In this document: piece after piece, positions 8,408 to 17,377 of the stretch
How positions within the stretch are numbered: the first letter of the stretch is position 1
Layout of the letters: the number at the start of each line of letters is the position of its first letter
NCBI RefSeq assembly: GCF_001675165.1
Contig: NZ_LROS01000009.1
Location: 1 to 64,000, forward strand
From: Clostridium ragsdalei P11
GTDB taxonomy: Bacteria; Bacillota; Clostridia; Clostridiales; Clostridiaceae
DNA: 64,000 nt
Reading direction: 5' to 3'
Program-made: the position numbers and the translations under genes
The notes under the pieces: generated by a model
What the model was told of the DNA's origin: nothing
Seen by the model: only the letters and a program-made list of their open reading frames with translations
The model's database searches: none

Positions 8408-9103
8408 TTACTTTCTCTTTATTCTATGCTTTTGAGGTTTTAAAGTAAGTTCTGTTACTACCAAGTTAGAAGATTCCCTAAGTACCCATTCCACCACATC
8501 TGCTATGTCTTTACAATTTATATAAAAGTCTTCGTTGCTATCATCTTCACTGAAATTTGCATTTCTATAGAAATTTGATTTCGTCATATCTGGATGTATT
8601 GTTACTATTTTTACACCTGTTTTTCTTACTTCACTAAAAAGACTTTCAGAAAAATGAGTTAACCCTGCTTTTGTAGCAGAATAAGCACAGCCATAAGTAC
8701 TTATTTCCTTTGCTGTAACTGATGATATATTTATTATAATTCCCTTATTTTTCTTAAGTTGCCTCATCAGTATACTACCAAGTACCATAGGTACTTCCAA
8801 ATTCACTGTTATCATTTCGTGTATCTTTCTAGGATTTAATTCTTCATGGGGGCCAAAGTATCCAACTCCACTATTATTCACAAGTAAAAATATTTCATCT
8901 TTGGCCTTTATTTCATCTATTCTCTGGAAGAATTTATTCGTATTTGTTATATCACAAATTTCTCTTATAAAATTAGGACTATCAAATTTTACCCTGGAAA
9001 AGTCTCTACCAAATCCATAAACCTTATAACCCATATTCAGTAGTTTCTGAGCTATTTCAAATCCTATACCTGAAGAAGCTCCCGTTACAATTGCAGTTTT
9101 CAT
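8408..9103 (-). CDS. Short-chain dehydrogenase/reductase
   Basis: This 231-residue classical SDR has the cofactor motif TGASSGIG at residues 8-15, NNSG (NNAG variant) in the middle, and the catalytic Ser-Tyr-Lys set in NISSVTAKEISTYGCAYSATK. It performs NAD(P)-dependent oxidation or reduction of a hydroxyl/carbonyl group. The substrate is unknown. The nearest relatives in style are the YqjQ/DltE-like SDRs. It may be co-transcribed with the spore photoproduct lyase gene upstream (32-base gap). Confidence 0.87.
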   Translation of the reverse strand: MKTAIVTGASSGIGFEIAQKLLNMGYKVYGFGRDFSRVKFDSPNFIREICDITNTNKFFQRIDEIKAKDEIFLLVNNSGVGYFGPHEELNPRKIHEMITVNLEVPMVLGSILMRQLKKNKGIIINISSVTAKEISTYGCAYSATKAGLTHFSESLFSEVRKTGVKIVTIHPDMTKSNFYRNANFSEDDSNEDFYINCKDIADVVEWVLRESSNLVVTELTLKPQKHRIKRK

Positions 9104-9135
9104 CCTTACACCTTCTCTATAATTTTGTATTATTT

Positions 9136-10149
9136 TTATTGTACAAACACTTTAGATTTTTTTACATATTTGCAAACCAGATCATATACAAAATTCACCA
9201 AAAGCTTATGGTGATGTTCTGAATAACTGCAAGTTCCATCTGCAGTTTTAAATGGATACGCCAATAATAGAGATTGTGGATTCATTTTCTCCATGTTCTT
9301 TAAATAATCCTTCCCAATTCTAAATACACCAATACTCACATCCCGTATGTTTTCTTCTTGAATAACCCTGAATGTATCTTCTACACAATTCTTATAATAC
9401 TCCTCCCAATTATGTACATATAACAGTGGATCAAAGCAAACTCTCACCTTCCATCCCCTATCTATAGCACTTTTAATACTATCCAACCTGAGCTTAAAAC
9501 TTGGAGCACCCATTTCATATTTCCTGCAAATTTCTTCTGGTGAAAGAGTCCATGCAAGTATTACATTATCTTGCGGTACTATATTTTCTATACTTTTAAA
9601 ATTGGAACTTTTAGTTCTTATTTCTATCTTTAAATTACTATGACGCCCTACAAATTGTATCCATTTTCTAATAAACCCTGTTATATTTTCAAAAGCCATA
9701 AGATCCGTATCATAAGATATACATAAATAAACGGAGTGCTTCTTTAGAATACACTCCACCTGTTTGAAAACATCCTCTAAATTCACAAATAGAACTATAT
9801 TTGCAGAAGAATAAACTCCCTGCAGATAACAATACTCGCAATTATACAAGCAATTCATAATAGATGAAGTATAATAAAAATGTTCGTTTCCAAAATCATC
9901 ACATACCCTTGCACCTTCATAAATTAAGTTTCCGTCATTGCGTGCAAGAATTAGTTTAGGAGACTTTTTTTGCACCAGAAAATCTTGATTGTGTCTGCAA
10001 AATACATCTTTATAATGATTTATTTTTATAACATTGGATTTTTTAAACTTAGACAGTACCTTCTTTGTATTTTCATTTTCAATAATCCCTTTTTCCACAT
10101 AAATATGAGAAAAGCTACATAAATTCAAGCTGTTGTATAAGTTTTTCAA
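9136..10149 (-). CDS. splB: Spore photoproduct lyase (radical SAM)
   Basis: The radical SAM motif CLYNCEYC (CX3CX2C) sits in the first third, followed by YLQGVYSSANIVLFVNLEDV, characteristic of SplB. The enzyme reverses the spore-specific thymine dimer (5-thyminyl-5,6-dihydrothymine) during germination using a [4Fe-4S] cluster and S-adenosylmethionine. The best start is TTG at 10149, behind GAGAGGAAG, giving 337 residues, close to the usual SplB length. An ATG at 10167 and a longer frame to 10203 are alternatives. Its 5' end overlaps the phosphorylase-like gene by 35 bases, so the two are coupled. SplB points to a spore-former. Confidence 0.87.
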   Translation of the reverse strand: MKNLYNSLNLCSFSHIYVEKGIIENENTKKVLSKFKKSNVIKINHYKDVFCRHNQDFLVQKKSPKLILARNDGNLIYEGARVCDDFGNEHFYYTSSIMNCLYNCEYCYLQGVYSSANIVLFVNLEDVFKQVECILKKHSVYLCISYDTDLMAFENITGFIRKWIQFVGRHSNLKIEIRTKSSNFKSIENIVPQDNVILAWTLSPEEICRKYEMGAPSFKLRLDSIKSAIDRGWKVRVCFDPLLYVHNWEEYYKNCVEDTFRVIQEENIRDVSIGVFRIGKDYLKNMEKMNPQSLLLAYPFKTADGTCSYSEHHHKLLVNFVYDLVCKYVKKSKVFVQ

Positions 10150-10948
10150 AATACATCTTCCTCTCATATTTAGTCTTACAGTAAATCTGAGTAAATGGCT
10201 CAAGAGCTAGGATTAAATTATCATTTCTAACCTTATAGCCTTTAGCTAACTTCTTTAGCTGATGCTGCATAGAAACAGACAAATTAAAATTGCATACTAT
10301 TTCATTTATATAGTTCATATCTTTTTCATCCAATATGTCCTTAGGTTTTACACATTCGTGTTCGATATCCTGTATCCAACTACATATCTCATCTGACTTT
10401 TCACAAATTAATTCAGTAACTTTTTCCCCAGTTACATTTGTTCCATCCAAATAGTCAGATACTATCTTCAAAGAATAAATTCTATGGGGCGGCATAAATA
10501 TAGATACCGCTTGAAAAAAAGCAGCTCCTTCCATGTCTACAATGTCACCTCTTATTTTTTCTAGGTCTTTTTGATCCACTATTTTTGCAAAACTCTCCAA
10601 ACATGCCTCTTTAAAAGGATGTTTAAATATCATGTCAGGATAAAAATTCTTATCAGTAATGTAATCAATTATTTTATTACAAAGTACTGATGTGCCAATT
10701 TGAAAAGTTCTATCTTTACTTCCACAAACGCCTATATTTATAAAGGTATCGTATTGATCAGCTTCAAATTTAGCTATAATATATGCACAAGCAGAAGCCA
10801 CATTTATTGCCCCGGTTTTACTTACTATAAGTACAATTTCTTCATTTTTAAAAACTTGAAATTTATTTACGGAATTATCCCTTTTTAAATCAAACCTTTC
10901 TATAAATGGCTTTGCCTCACAATGTAATGCTGTTACTATAAAAACCAT
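10115..10948 (-). CDS. Nucleoside phosphorylase/MTA-nucleosidase-like protein coupled to splB
   Basis: Residues 1-190 follow the PNP/UDP family: MVFIVTALHCEAKPFIERFD, FINIGVCGS and VDMEGAAFFQA (the nucleoside-binding MExxA-type motif). A C-terminal helical segment of about 80 residues has no clear family. Such enzymes cleave glycosidic bonds of S-adenosylhomocysteine, methylthioadenosine or nucleosides. Given the coupling to the SAM-dependent lyase, it may clear 5'-deoxyadenosine or related products, but this is an inference. It starts with ATG at 10948. Confidence 0.7.
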   Translation of the reverse strand: MVFIVTALHCEAKPFIERFDLKRDNSVNKFQVFKNEEIVLIVSKTGAINVASACAYIIAKFEADQYDTFINIGVCGSKDRTFQIGTSVLCNKIIDYITDKNFYPDMIFKHPFKEACLESFAKIVDQKDLEKIRGDIVDMEGAAFFQAVSIFMPPHRIYSLKIVSDYLDGTNVTGEKVTELICEKSDEICSWIQDIEHECVKPKDILDEKDMNYINEIVCNFNLSVSMQHQLKKLAKGYKVRNDNLILALEPFTQIYCKTKYERKMYFEKLIQQLEFM

Positions 10949-11022
10949 ATTTGCCTCCCTGTTGCCACTGCATTTATAAATAATTATACTTTAAATATAC
11001 ACTTAAGTGTATTAAATATCTA

Positions 11023-11613
11023 TTATTTTATCCCCCTGCATAAGTACCTTTTTATTTTATAGTTCCAATCTTCATAAACTTCACCATAGTCTTCTTTTAC
11101 AAATTCTAAAAACTCATCTAGTACTCCCAATTTATCTAATCCTTTCATTAAATGTCTTGGATAATTGCAGCATTTGGAATAATTATTTTTAGGATCTATT
11201 ACTTTTATGGAAGAATCTTTACACAAATATAAGTCCTTACACCTTATATCCAGTTTAGTAAACTTGAGTTTCTGAAACTCTTTAATAAGATTAATAATGT
11301 TCTTTGCAACTTTTTCATCTAACCCATTTTGTTTAATGTAGTAATCAAGTCTCTCCCCTTCTGCATAACTTCTCACAATATAATAAAGCCCATGAGAATA
11401 TATTTTAGGAAAATACTTGCTCTTACTAGTTTTTTGTAATATGTTATATTCACTTCTGCAAACATATTTGCTTTTAAATATTTTAATCACTTTATTATTA
11501 TCTTCTAATAAATAAACAATTCCATTATGCCCACATCCTAAAAAATTTGCCCTCCTAAGCATGTTTTCAGCTGCATTATCTAATTGAATATAATATCCAT
11601 CCCTTTTCTTCAT
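11023..11613 (-). CDS. Protein-kinase-fold protein, small
   Basis: This 196-residue protein resembles a minimal kinase N- and C-lobe: a glycine-rich loop (FLGCGHNGIVYLL), a lysine in KVIKIFKSK, a catalytic-loop-like KLDIRCKDLYL, and a metal-site-like VIDPKNN in place of DFG. The catalytic loop lacks the usual HRD but keeps an Asp. It may be a divergent RIO/Bud32-like or aminoglycoside-phosphotransferase-like kinase, or a pseudokinase. It stands alone on the minus strand. The substrate is unknown. Confidence 0.6.
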   Translation of the reverse strand: MKKRDGYYIQLDNAAENMLRRANFLGCGHNGIVYLLEDNNKVIKIFKSKYVCRSEYNILQKTSKSKYFPKIYSHGLYYIVRSYAEGERLDYYIKQNGLDEKVAKNIINLIKEFQKLKFTKLDIRCKDLYLCKDSSIKVIDPKNNYSKCCNYPRHLMKGLDKLGVLDEFLEFVKEDYGEVYEDWNYKIKRYLCRGIK

Positions 11614-11714
11614 AAATATACCTTCCTATATTGTTCTTAGTATATTGTATGAAACTATATTTTGTAACATGAGTATTTAAAATCAAGTATCTTACGGTAA
11701 TATAGAAAATTTTT

Positions 11715-13163
11715 TTACCTGATTTTGAACTCTTTTGGAAAAAGCAATCCAAATAAGAAAGAAAGCAAATTTATTCCAATAACACATATAAATAAAAGAT
11801 GTAAACCTGAAATCAAAGATTCCTTTATCAATTGAAGTGAAACACCACTATTTAAAATAGATGAAGAATAAAGATTGCTTGGATTTATACCTTCAATTCC
11901 CACATTCTTAAAATACTTTATTATACTTAAATTAAATATAGTACCAAATATACTCACACCTATAGTTTGTCCTAAATTTCGAAGAAGAATATTTGATGCC
12001 GTAGCTGCTCCTCTCATAGCATAATCTACAGAATCCTGCACCACTATAGTGACAATTGTAAAAGTACCTCCAAAACCAAAACCCATTATAGAGACACACA
12101 ATATAATCCAAGGTAATGTTGAACCTACACTAAAAGTCAATAAAATGAAACTAGAAAGCAACAATATAATTGAACATATTAAAATTATACTTTTTTCCTT
12201 ATATATAGTCAGCCATTTTGAAAGAACTATAGAAGATATAAGCCAGGTAAATGACATAGGGGCAATACAAATTCCTGAAATAGTTGCTCCAAATCCAAGC
12301 ACATTTTGAATATAAATTGGCATATATACATCAATTGCAATTAGTGAAGCTGATACTAAAAAGCCTATTATACTGACAACTATGTTGACTCTTGTAAATA
12401 TTTCAAAAGGCATAATAGGCTCCTTTGACTTTTTTTCCACAAAATAAAATACAAACAAAAGTGCTAAAGCTACACTTATACATATAATTGTAAGAGCCAA
12501 GTCAGGAGAGCTTTTTTTTCCAGCACTTAAAAATCCATACAAAATAAGTACTATAGAAATAGTTAAAACCAGCGTTCCCGTATAATCTATTCTTACTTTC
12601 CTCTTCTTAAAATTCTCCTTTAAATTATTTTTAAGAAGCACTATAGAAATTATTCCAAAAGGTATATTTATAAAAAATATCCAGTGCCAGGAGAGTGTGT
12701 CTATTAGAAAGCCTCCTAAGAAAGGGCCAAGTAGACTTGCAACTCCCCACACTGTACCTACCCATCCTTGAATCTTTGCCCTTTCAGAAGCAGCAAATAA
12801 ATCTCCAACTATAGTATATGTTACTGTAAATATTGAACCTGCACCTATTCCCTGAAGAGCACGAAAAGCTATAAGTGAATACATATTCATAGATATTCCA
12901 CATAAAAAACTTCCTAATAGAAATATTGATATTCCTACAATTAAGGTATTTTTTCTTCCATATAAATCTGACAATTTACCATATATAGGCGTAGTTATAG
13001 TAGAAGTAAGTAAGTACATAGAAAATATCCAGCTCATTAATTCAAACCCATTTAAACTTTTGACAATAGTAGGAATAGCTGTAGTCACAACAGTTCCTTC
13101 TACGGCTCCAAGAAATGTAGCTAGCATTATTGCAATTATTATATTTCTGTTTTTTGACTCCAT
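11715..13163 (-). CDS. MFS drug exporter, DHA2 (EmrB/QacA) family
   Basis: This 482-residue integral membrane protein has about 14 hydrophobic segments. The first carries the DHA2-type motif GTVVTTAIPTIVKSL. Loop 2-3 has the MFS motif GKLSDLYGRKN and segment 5 has the antiporter motif region (GVASLLGPFLGGFL). It is a proton-driven multidrug or toxic compound efflux pump. The start ATG at 13163 follows AAGGATGTG. No adjacent regulator is seen, and specificity cannot be predicted. Confidence 0.88.
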   Translation of the reverse strand: MESKNRNIIIAIMLATFLGAVEGTVVTTAIPTIVKSLNGFELMSWIFSMYLLTSTITTPIYGKLSDLYGRKNTLIVGISIFLLGSFLCGISMNMYSLIAFRALQGIGAGSIFTVTYTIVGDLFAASERAKIQGWVGTVWGVASLLGPFLGGFLIDTLSWHWIFFINIPFGIISIVLLKNNLKENFKKRKVRIDYTGTLVLTISIVLILYGFLSAGKKSSPDLALTIICISVALALLFVFYFVEKKSKEPIMPFEIFTRVNIVVSIIGFLVSASLIAIDVYMPIYIQNVLGFGATISGICIAPMSFTWLISSIVLSKWLTIYKEKSIILICSIILLLSSFILLTFSVGSTLPWIILCVSIMGFGFGGTFTIVTIVVQDSVDYAMRGAATASNILLRNLGQTIGVSIFGTIFNLSIIKYFKNVGIEGINPSNLYSSSILNSGVSLQLIKESLISGLHLLFICVIGINLLSFLFGLLFPKEFKIR

Positions 13164-13211
13164 ATTAAATCACATCCTTTAGTAAGTACCGAAATTTGTC
13201 CTTAAAAAAAC

Positions 13212-13283
13212 CTCAGGTTTATTAGGCATTTTCAAAGAAATAACTAGTCAGTATGCTAGCCTATTTTCCTTCAAATGCCTTAT
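13212..13283. repeat. Palindromic dispersed repeat between genes
   Basis: AGGCATTTTCAAAGAAATA and CTATTTTCCTTCAAATGCCT form imperfect inverted arms around ACTAGTCAGTATGCTAG, with outer CAGG/CCTG pairing. A homologous unit in opposite orientation lies at 26781-26872, and an arm occurs near 4770. It follows the stop of the DUF1016 gene and may terminate it. Confidence 0.65.
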
Positions 13284-13314
13284 AGGCCTGAAGTTTCATT
13301 CAATATCCCGTTTT

Positions 13315-14484
13315 TCAATCTTTTAACTTTATCTTAATTCCACGTCCTATTTCCTTTATAGTAGGTAATATTCCTTCAAATTGCTCTGGGATATTTTCAC
13401 TTAACATATATTCTGCATTTTTAGGATCATCTACATCCTTAAAGGCATACTGTACAATTAGCTTTTCTCCATCCTTACATAAAATTATACCTATAGATGA
13501 GTTGTCCCCTTCATCTCTTACTGAGTCATCCATGGCAGAAAGATGGAAAGTTAAAATTCCGAGATATTCCGGCTTAAATTTCCCTATTTTTAGTTCAACA
13601 GCTATATAACATTTTAATTTCAAATTGTAAAAAAGTAAATCCTCATAATAATCTCCACCTGAAAGTTCCATATGATGTTTTTTTCCTACTAGGGCAAATC
13701 CAGAATTCAGTTCTAGAAAAAATTCTACTACACTCTTTATAAAATGTTGTTGAAAAACCTTTTCTTTAATTTCATCCGAAATGTCCATAAAATCCATGAG
13801 ATATTCATCTTTTAGTATAGGAGAAAATTTTTTAATATCTTCTTCAGATAGATCTTCTTCCTGTTCTTTTGAAATGGTATCTTTTATAAAGCAAAAACTG
13901 TCTTCAGATTTTGCTTTACTTTTTCCTTCATCCTTTTCTTCTTCAGAGTTTTTTTCCTCAGAAGTAATAATGCCTTTATTTTCAATATTTTCTTTTTCAA
14001 CGGATTCTGTATTAAAAAGTTCTGCATAATCTAACTCCTGAATTCCGCATTCTTTATCTATCTCTCCTATTAAATCTTCAACGGACCAATCCTTTTCCCA
14101 CATCTCATCTATGTATTCTTTTCTCTTATCAATATTTCTTATCTTATTCATGAGAATTAAGTTACACGACCAGCTTATTTTAGATGCCAATTGACTTACA
14201 TAATCCTGAGAATTATATTCTTCAGCAAATCTAGCCATATTTTCTAAATTCTTTTCTGTAAAGCATAGATTACCTGGGAACTTACTTTTAAGATATTCTA
14301 CTGTTTCACTTATAAATTCTGACTCGCAGCCTTCTTTTTCTCTCATTAGAATCAAATTTCCTATCTTCCAGTAGAGCATAAACATATACTCATTTATATT
14401 TACCAGTGCTTTATTTTTAAAAAGAATTATATCTTTCTCTAAGTTCTTAAAAAATGTATCCATATCATTATGATGTTCTATCAT
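13315..14484 (-). CDS. DUF1016/YhcG-family PD-(D/E)XK nuclease-like protein
   Basis: The N-terminal DUF1016 helical domain (about residues 1-140, including YWKIGNLILMREKEG and ASKISWSCNLILMNKI) and the C-terminal nuclease domain (residues about 240-389) are joined by a charged linker rich in Glu, Lys and Ser. The nuclease core shows a DLLFYN acidic residue and the IAVELKIG (ExK) motif. The ATG at 14484 is preceded by GAGGTG. The family is linked to DNA processing and sometimes to type I restriction loci; here it stands alone. The acidic linker (about residues 165-220) is longer than I expect for the family. Confidence 0.8.
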   Translation of the reverse strand: MIEHHNDMDTFFKNLEKDIILFKNKALVNINEYMFMLYWKIGNLILMREKEGCESEFISETVEYLKSKFPGNLCFTEKNLENMARFAEEYNSQDYVSQLASKISWSCNLILMNKIRNIDKRKEYIDEMWEKDWSVEDLIGEIDKECGIQELDYAELFNTESVEKENIENKGIITSEEKNSEEEKDEGKSKAKSEDSFCFIKDTISKEQEEDLSEEDIKKFSPILKDEYLMDFMDISDEIKEKVFQQHFIKSVVEFFLELNSGFALVGKKHHMELSGGDYYEDLLFYNLKLKCYIAVELKIGKFKPEYLGILTFHLSAMDDSVRDEGDNSSIGIILCKDGEKLIVQYAFKDVDDPKNAEYMLSENIPEQFEGILPTIKEIGRGIKIKLKD

Positions 14485-14582
14485 TAAAAAAATCACCTCA
14501 CAATAAAATTTTTCCCATAATTTTATTATAGGGTAAAACATATAATATTACTACCCAGGTCATAGTCATTTATTTGTAATTT

Positions 14583-15494
14583 CTAATCTCTAAAATTTAT
14601 ACTTTTTACATATCTATCTTTTCCAAGCACTGTTTTTTTAAATATACTTTGGGCATTTTGCAGATACAATTCTGGTTTAGGCATAGAAGGACTAAAATGA
14701 GTAAGCCACAATTCTCCCACTTCTGCCCTTTTGGCAAGAGCAGCTGCTTCTGAAAATAACATATGTTTATACTGAATGGCCTTTGAAATATTTTCATCTT
14801 CTCCATACATCCCCTCACATATAAATACATCAGATTTTTCTACAAATTGAGCTAATTCACGAGTTGGCCTTGAATCGGTACAATAAGACACTTTTAATCC
14901 ACTTCTTTTATCTCCAAGTACCATTCCAGGAGTATATATTTTTTCTTCATATTCTATCTTTTCTCCCTTTTGAAGCCTGTTCCAGAGGATTAACGGCACT
15001 TGATTTTTTAAAGCCTTGTCTCTATCAAATTTTCTATTTCTATCTACACTTATGGAATATGCAAAACAGGGCATTCCGTGGTCTACAGACAATACACCTA
15101 TATTAAAATCTCCTATTTTTTCAAAGTAGCTTTCTTTACCACAAAGTTCAAGTAAGTTTATGTTATAGGGGAGCACAGGTGCTATTACCATAAGTCCCTC
15201 TATTACTTTTCTTAATCCCATAGGCCCAATTATCGTAATAGGCATATTTCTGCCGGAATTAGCTATGGTAAGAAGCAATCCTGGAAGGCCTGCTATGTGG
15301 TCTGCATGAAAATGTGTAAATAAAATTATATCTATATTTTTTATCTTACATCCAAGTATTTTTAAGCTAACCTGAGTTCCCTCACCACAATCTATAAGTA
15401 GTTTTTTTCCATTATAAGATGCTATCATAGATGTAAGGTACCTATCTGGCACAGGCATACTTCCCCCACATCCTAATAAGCATAAATCCAACAT
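14583..15494 (-). CDS. rnz: Ribonuclease Z
   Basis: This 303-residue metallo-beta-lactamase fold protein has the zinc motif [12 protein letters not shown] (HxHxDH), further metal ligands in SVDHGMP and CTDSRP, and LTHFSPS near the C-terminus. RNase Z removes 3' trailers from tRNA precursors. The ATG at 15494 is well spaced from AGAAGGTGG; the GTG at 15503 lies within the ribosome site. The length matches the bacterial short form. Confidence 0.9.
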   Translation of the reverse strand: MLDLCLLGCGGSMPVPDRYLTSMIASYNGKKLLIDCGEGTQVSLKILGCKIKNIDIILFTHFHADHIAGLPGLLLTIANSGRNMPITIIGPMGLRKVIEGLMVIAPVLPYNINLLELCGKESYFEKIGDFNIGVLSVDHGMPCFAYSISVDRNRKFDRDKALKNQVPLILWNRLQKGEKIEYEEKIYTPGMVLGDKRSGLKVSYCTDSRPTRELAQFVEKSDVFICEGMYGEDENISKAIQYKHMLFSEAAALAKRAEVGELWLTHFSPSMPKPELYLQNAQSIFKKTVLGKDRYVKSINFRD

Positions 15495-15564
15495 AATTTC
15501 CACCTTCTCTTCTAATTAGTATATGCCTAATGTCTATTTTTAAGCTAGAACCTAATTTAATTTT

Positions 15565-15800
15565 TTTATCCGATGACTACCTGCTCTAATACTCCCACGC
15601 ACTCTGTGAAAGCGACTGTCACCAAATCAAAGAATTTGGGACATCTGCTTTTCTCCAAGTGGGAGTAAAGAGCAGTTACGTCCCTGGATAACGATTTCTC
15701 CTAAAGGATAACGCCTTCTAAGTGCTGAAGCACTAAGAATCCTGTTAATAAGCATCAGGTGGAGTCAAAACTCCATCTGATGCCAAGAACTCTGTTTATC
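15565..15800 (-). ncRNA. Structured element, omega-RNA-like / transposon right-end remnant (type 1, copy 1)
   Basis: Read on the minus strand it has a GCATCAGATGGAG/CTCCACCTGATGC hairpin, a TTCTTAGTGC/GCACTTAGAA hairpin, then CTGCTCTTTACTCCCAC pairing with GTGGGAGTATTAGAGCAG, and it ends GTAGTCATCGGATAAA. The element at 40769-40955 is nearly the same, and two others share the 3' end logic. Such paired stems with a fixed 3' end resemble the guide-RNA scaffold at the right end of IS200/IS605-type elements. No tnpA or tnpB is nearby, and the assignment is an inference from structure. The remaining sequence of 15495-15933 shows no gene. Confidence 0.45.
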
Positions 15801-15933
15801 ACTTGAGAGATTAAAATAAAAAATAGGATTTATCCTGAGATCATCTACACCTTCAGTGATAAATCCTTAATTATATAAGTGTTTTAAAATAATTCATCTA
15901 TTATAACTTTTATTTAAGAAGTTTTTACGGCAA

Positions 15934-16155
15934 TCATGCACTTAATATTAAATCATCAATTTTACAGCCAAGTATCTTTGCAATCACTGCAACTTTTTCA
16001 AGGCTTGGATTTTTCTTATCTCCTCTCTCCAATTCTTCCAAATAAGATTTTGAAATTGAAGTTTGAAATCTGGTATCTTTAGCAAGATTTTGAATATCCA
16101 AAGTAGTATACCCCAAACTTACTCTTATATCACGAATTTTTTTTCCGTTTAACAT
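15934..16155 (-). CDS. Small XRE-type helix-turn-helix regulator
   Basis: This 73-residue protein is almost only a Cro/CI helix-turn-helix: KIRDIRVSLGYTTLDIQNLA, then SISKSYLEELERGDKKNPSL and a C-terminal helix. It would bind DNA as a dimer. It is divergent from birA with a 161-base intergenic region, so it might act on itself or on birA, but no operator was recognised. The start ATG at 16155 follows AGGGGG. Confidence 0.8.
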   Translation of the reverse strand: MLNGKKIRDIRVSLGYTTLDIQNLAKDTRFQTSISKSYLEELERGDKKNPSLEKVAVIAKILGCKIDDLILSA

Positions 16156-16316
16156 AAGAAAACCCCCTATTTAATATTAACTTCTTTAAGTTGATTATAT
16201 TACTTTTAATCAAGAATTTACAGATAAATTTTATCTTTTTAACATAAACCTAACAAATATTTAATAGTACAACTGTGTTATAATACCATTAAGTATTATA
16301 ATAAGGTGGTTTTTAC

Positions 16317-17306
16317 ATGAAACATTATGAAGTTCTTTACTTACTAAAAGAAAATAGAAATGACTTTGTTTCCGGTCAACTTATAAGCGAGAAATTAGGT
16401 GTAAGCCGTACTGCTATATGGAAATATATAAAAGCATTAAAAGAAGAAGGTTATACTATAGACTCTTCCTCTAAAAAAGGCTATAAACTTATAAGTTCCC
16501 CTGATATACTTACTTCTGAAGAAATTAAAGGCTATTTGAATACAAAATATATAGGCAAAAAAATTATTCATTATGAAAGTATAGGATCTACAAATACCAC
16601 AGCAAAAAAATTAGCTGAACAGGGAGAAGAAAATGGGACTATAATTATAGCCGAGGAACAAACTGCAGGACGGGGCAGGATCGGCAGAACATGGTCATCT
16701 CCTAAATATAAAAGCATATATTTTTCTATAATATTGCGGCCGAATGTAAATCCTATGGAAGTTCCAAAGATAACACAGATAATTGCTGCTGCCATAATAG
16801 AAGGATTAAAAGAATTGAAAATAGAAGCTAAAGTAAAATGGCCAAATGATATAGTAATAGATGGTAAAAAAGTTTGCGGTATTTTGACAGAAATGAGCGG
16901 CGAATTAAACAAAGTAAATTATGTAATTCCTGGAACAGGCATAAATGTAAATTTAAATAAAGAAGATTTCCAAGAAGATATTTTAAATAAAGCCACTTCT
17001 CTTAAAATGGAAACAGGATCAACTATGGATAGAAAAGTTACCTTAGGCACTATATTAAATAAATTTGAACCTCTATATGAAGAATTCGTTCAAAAAGGAA
17101 CTATTGAATCCTCTATAGAAGTATGCAAAAATAATTCTGCTGCTATAGGTAAAAATATACGTATAATTCAAAATAAAAATGAAAGACAGGCAAAAGCAGT
17201 AGATCTAGCTGAGGATGGTAGATTAATCGTACAATATGAAAATGGTTCTTTTGAAAAATTAATATCTGGAGAAATTTCTATAAGGGGTTTAGATAAATAT
17301 ATTTAA
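16317..17306 (+). CDS. birA: Bifunctional biotin-protein ligase/biotin operon repressor
   Basis: The N-terminal winged helix (about residues 1-60; SEKLGVSRTAIWKYIKALKE) is followed by the ligase domain with the biotinyl-AMP loop AGRGRIGRTWSS, KWPNDI and a C-terminal SH3-like cap. At 329 residues it is a group II BirA that both attaches biotin to carboxylases and represses biotin genes. The start follows AAGGTGG. No BirA operator was recognised nearby. Confidence 0.92.
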   Translation: MKHYEVLYLLKENRNDFVSGQLISEKLGVSRTAIWKYIKALKEEGYTIDSSSKKGYKLISSPDILTSEEIKGYLNTKYIGKKIIHYESIGSTNTTAKKLAEQGEENGTIIIAEEQTAGRGRIGRTWSSPKYKSIYFSIILRPNVNPMEVPKITQIIAAAIIEGLKELKIEAKVKWPNDIVIDGKKVCGILTEMSGELNKVNYVIPGTGINVNLNKEDFQEDILNKATSLKMETGSTMDRKVTLGTILNKFEPLYEEFVQKGTIESSIEVCKNNSAAIGKNIRIIQNKNERQAKAVDLAEDGRLIVQYENGSFEKLISGEISIRGLDKYI

Positions 17307-17377
17307 AAAGGTTAAAACTTTTATATTTAAATCATAATAAAAATAGCTAAAAAATATATTTAAGGATGTGCTAAAAA

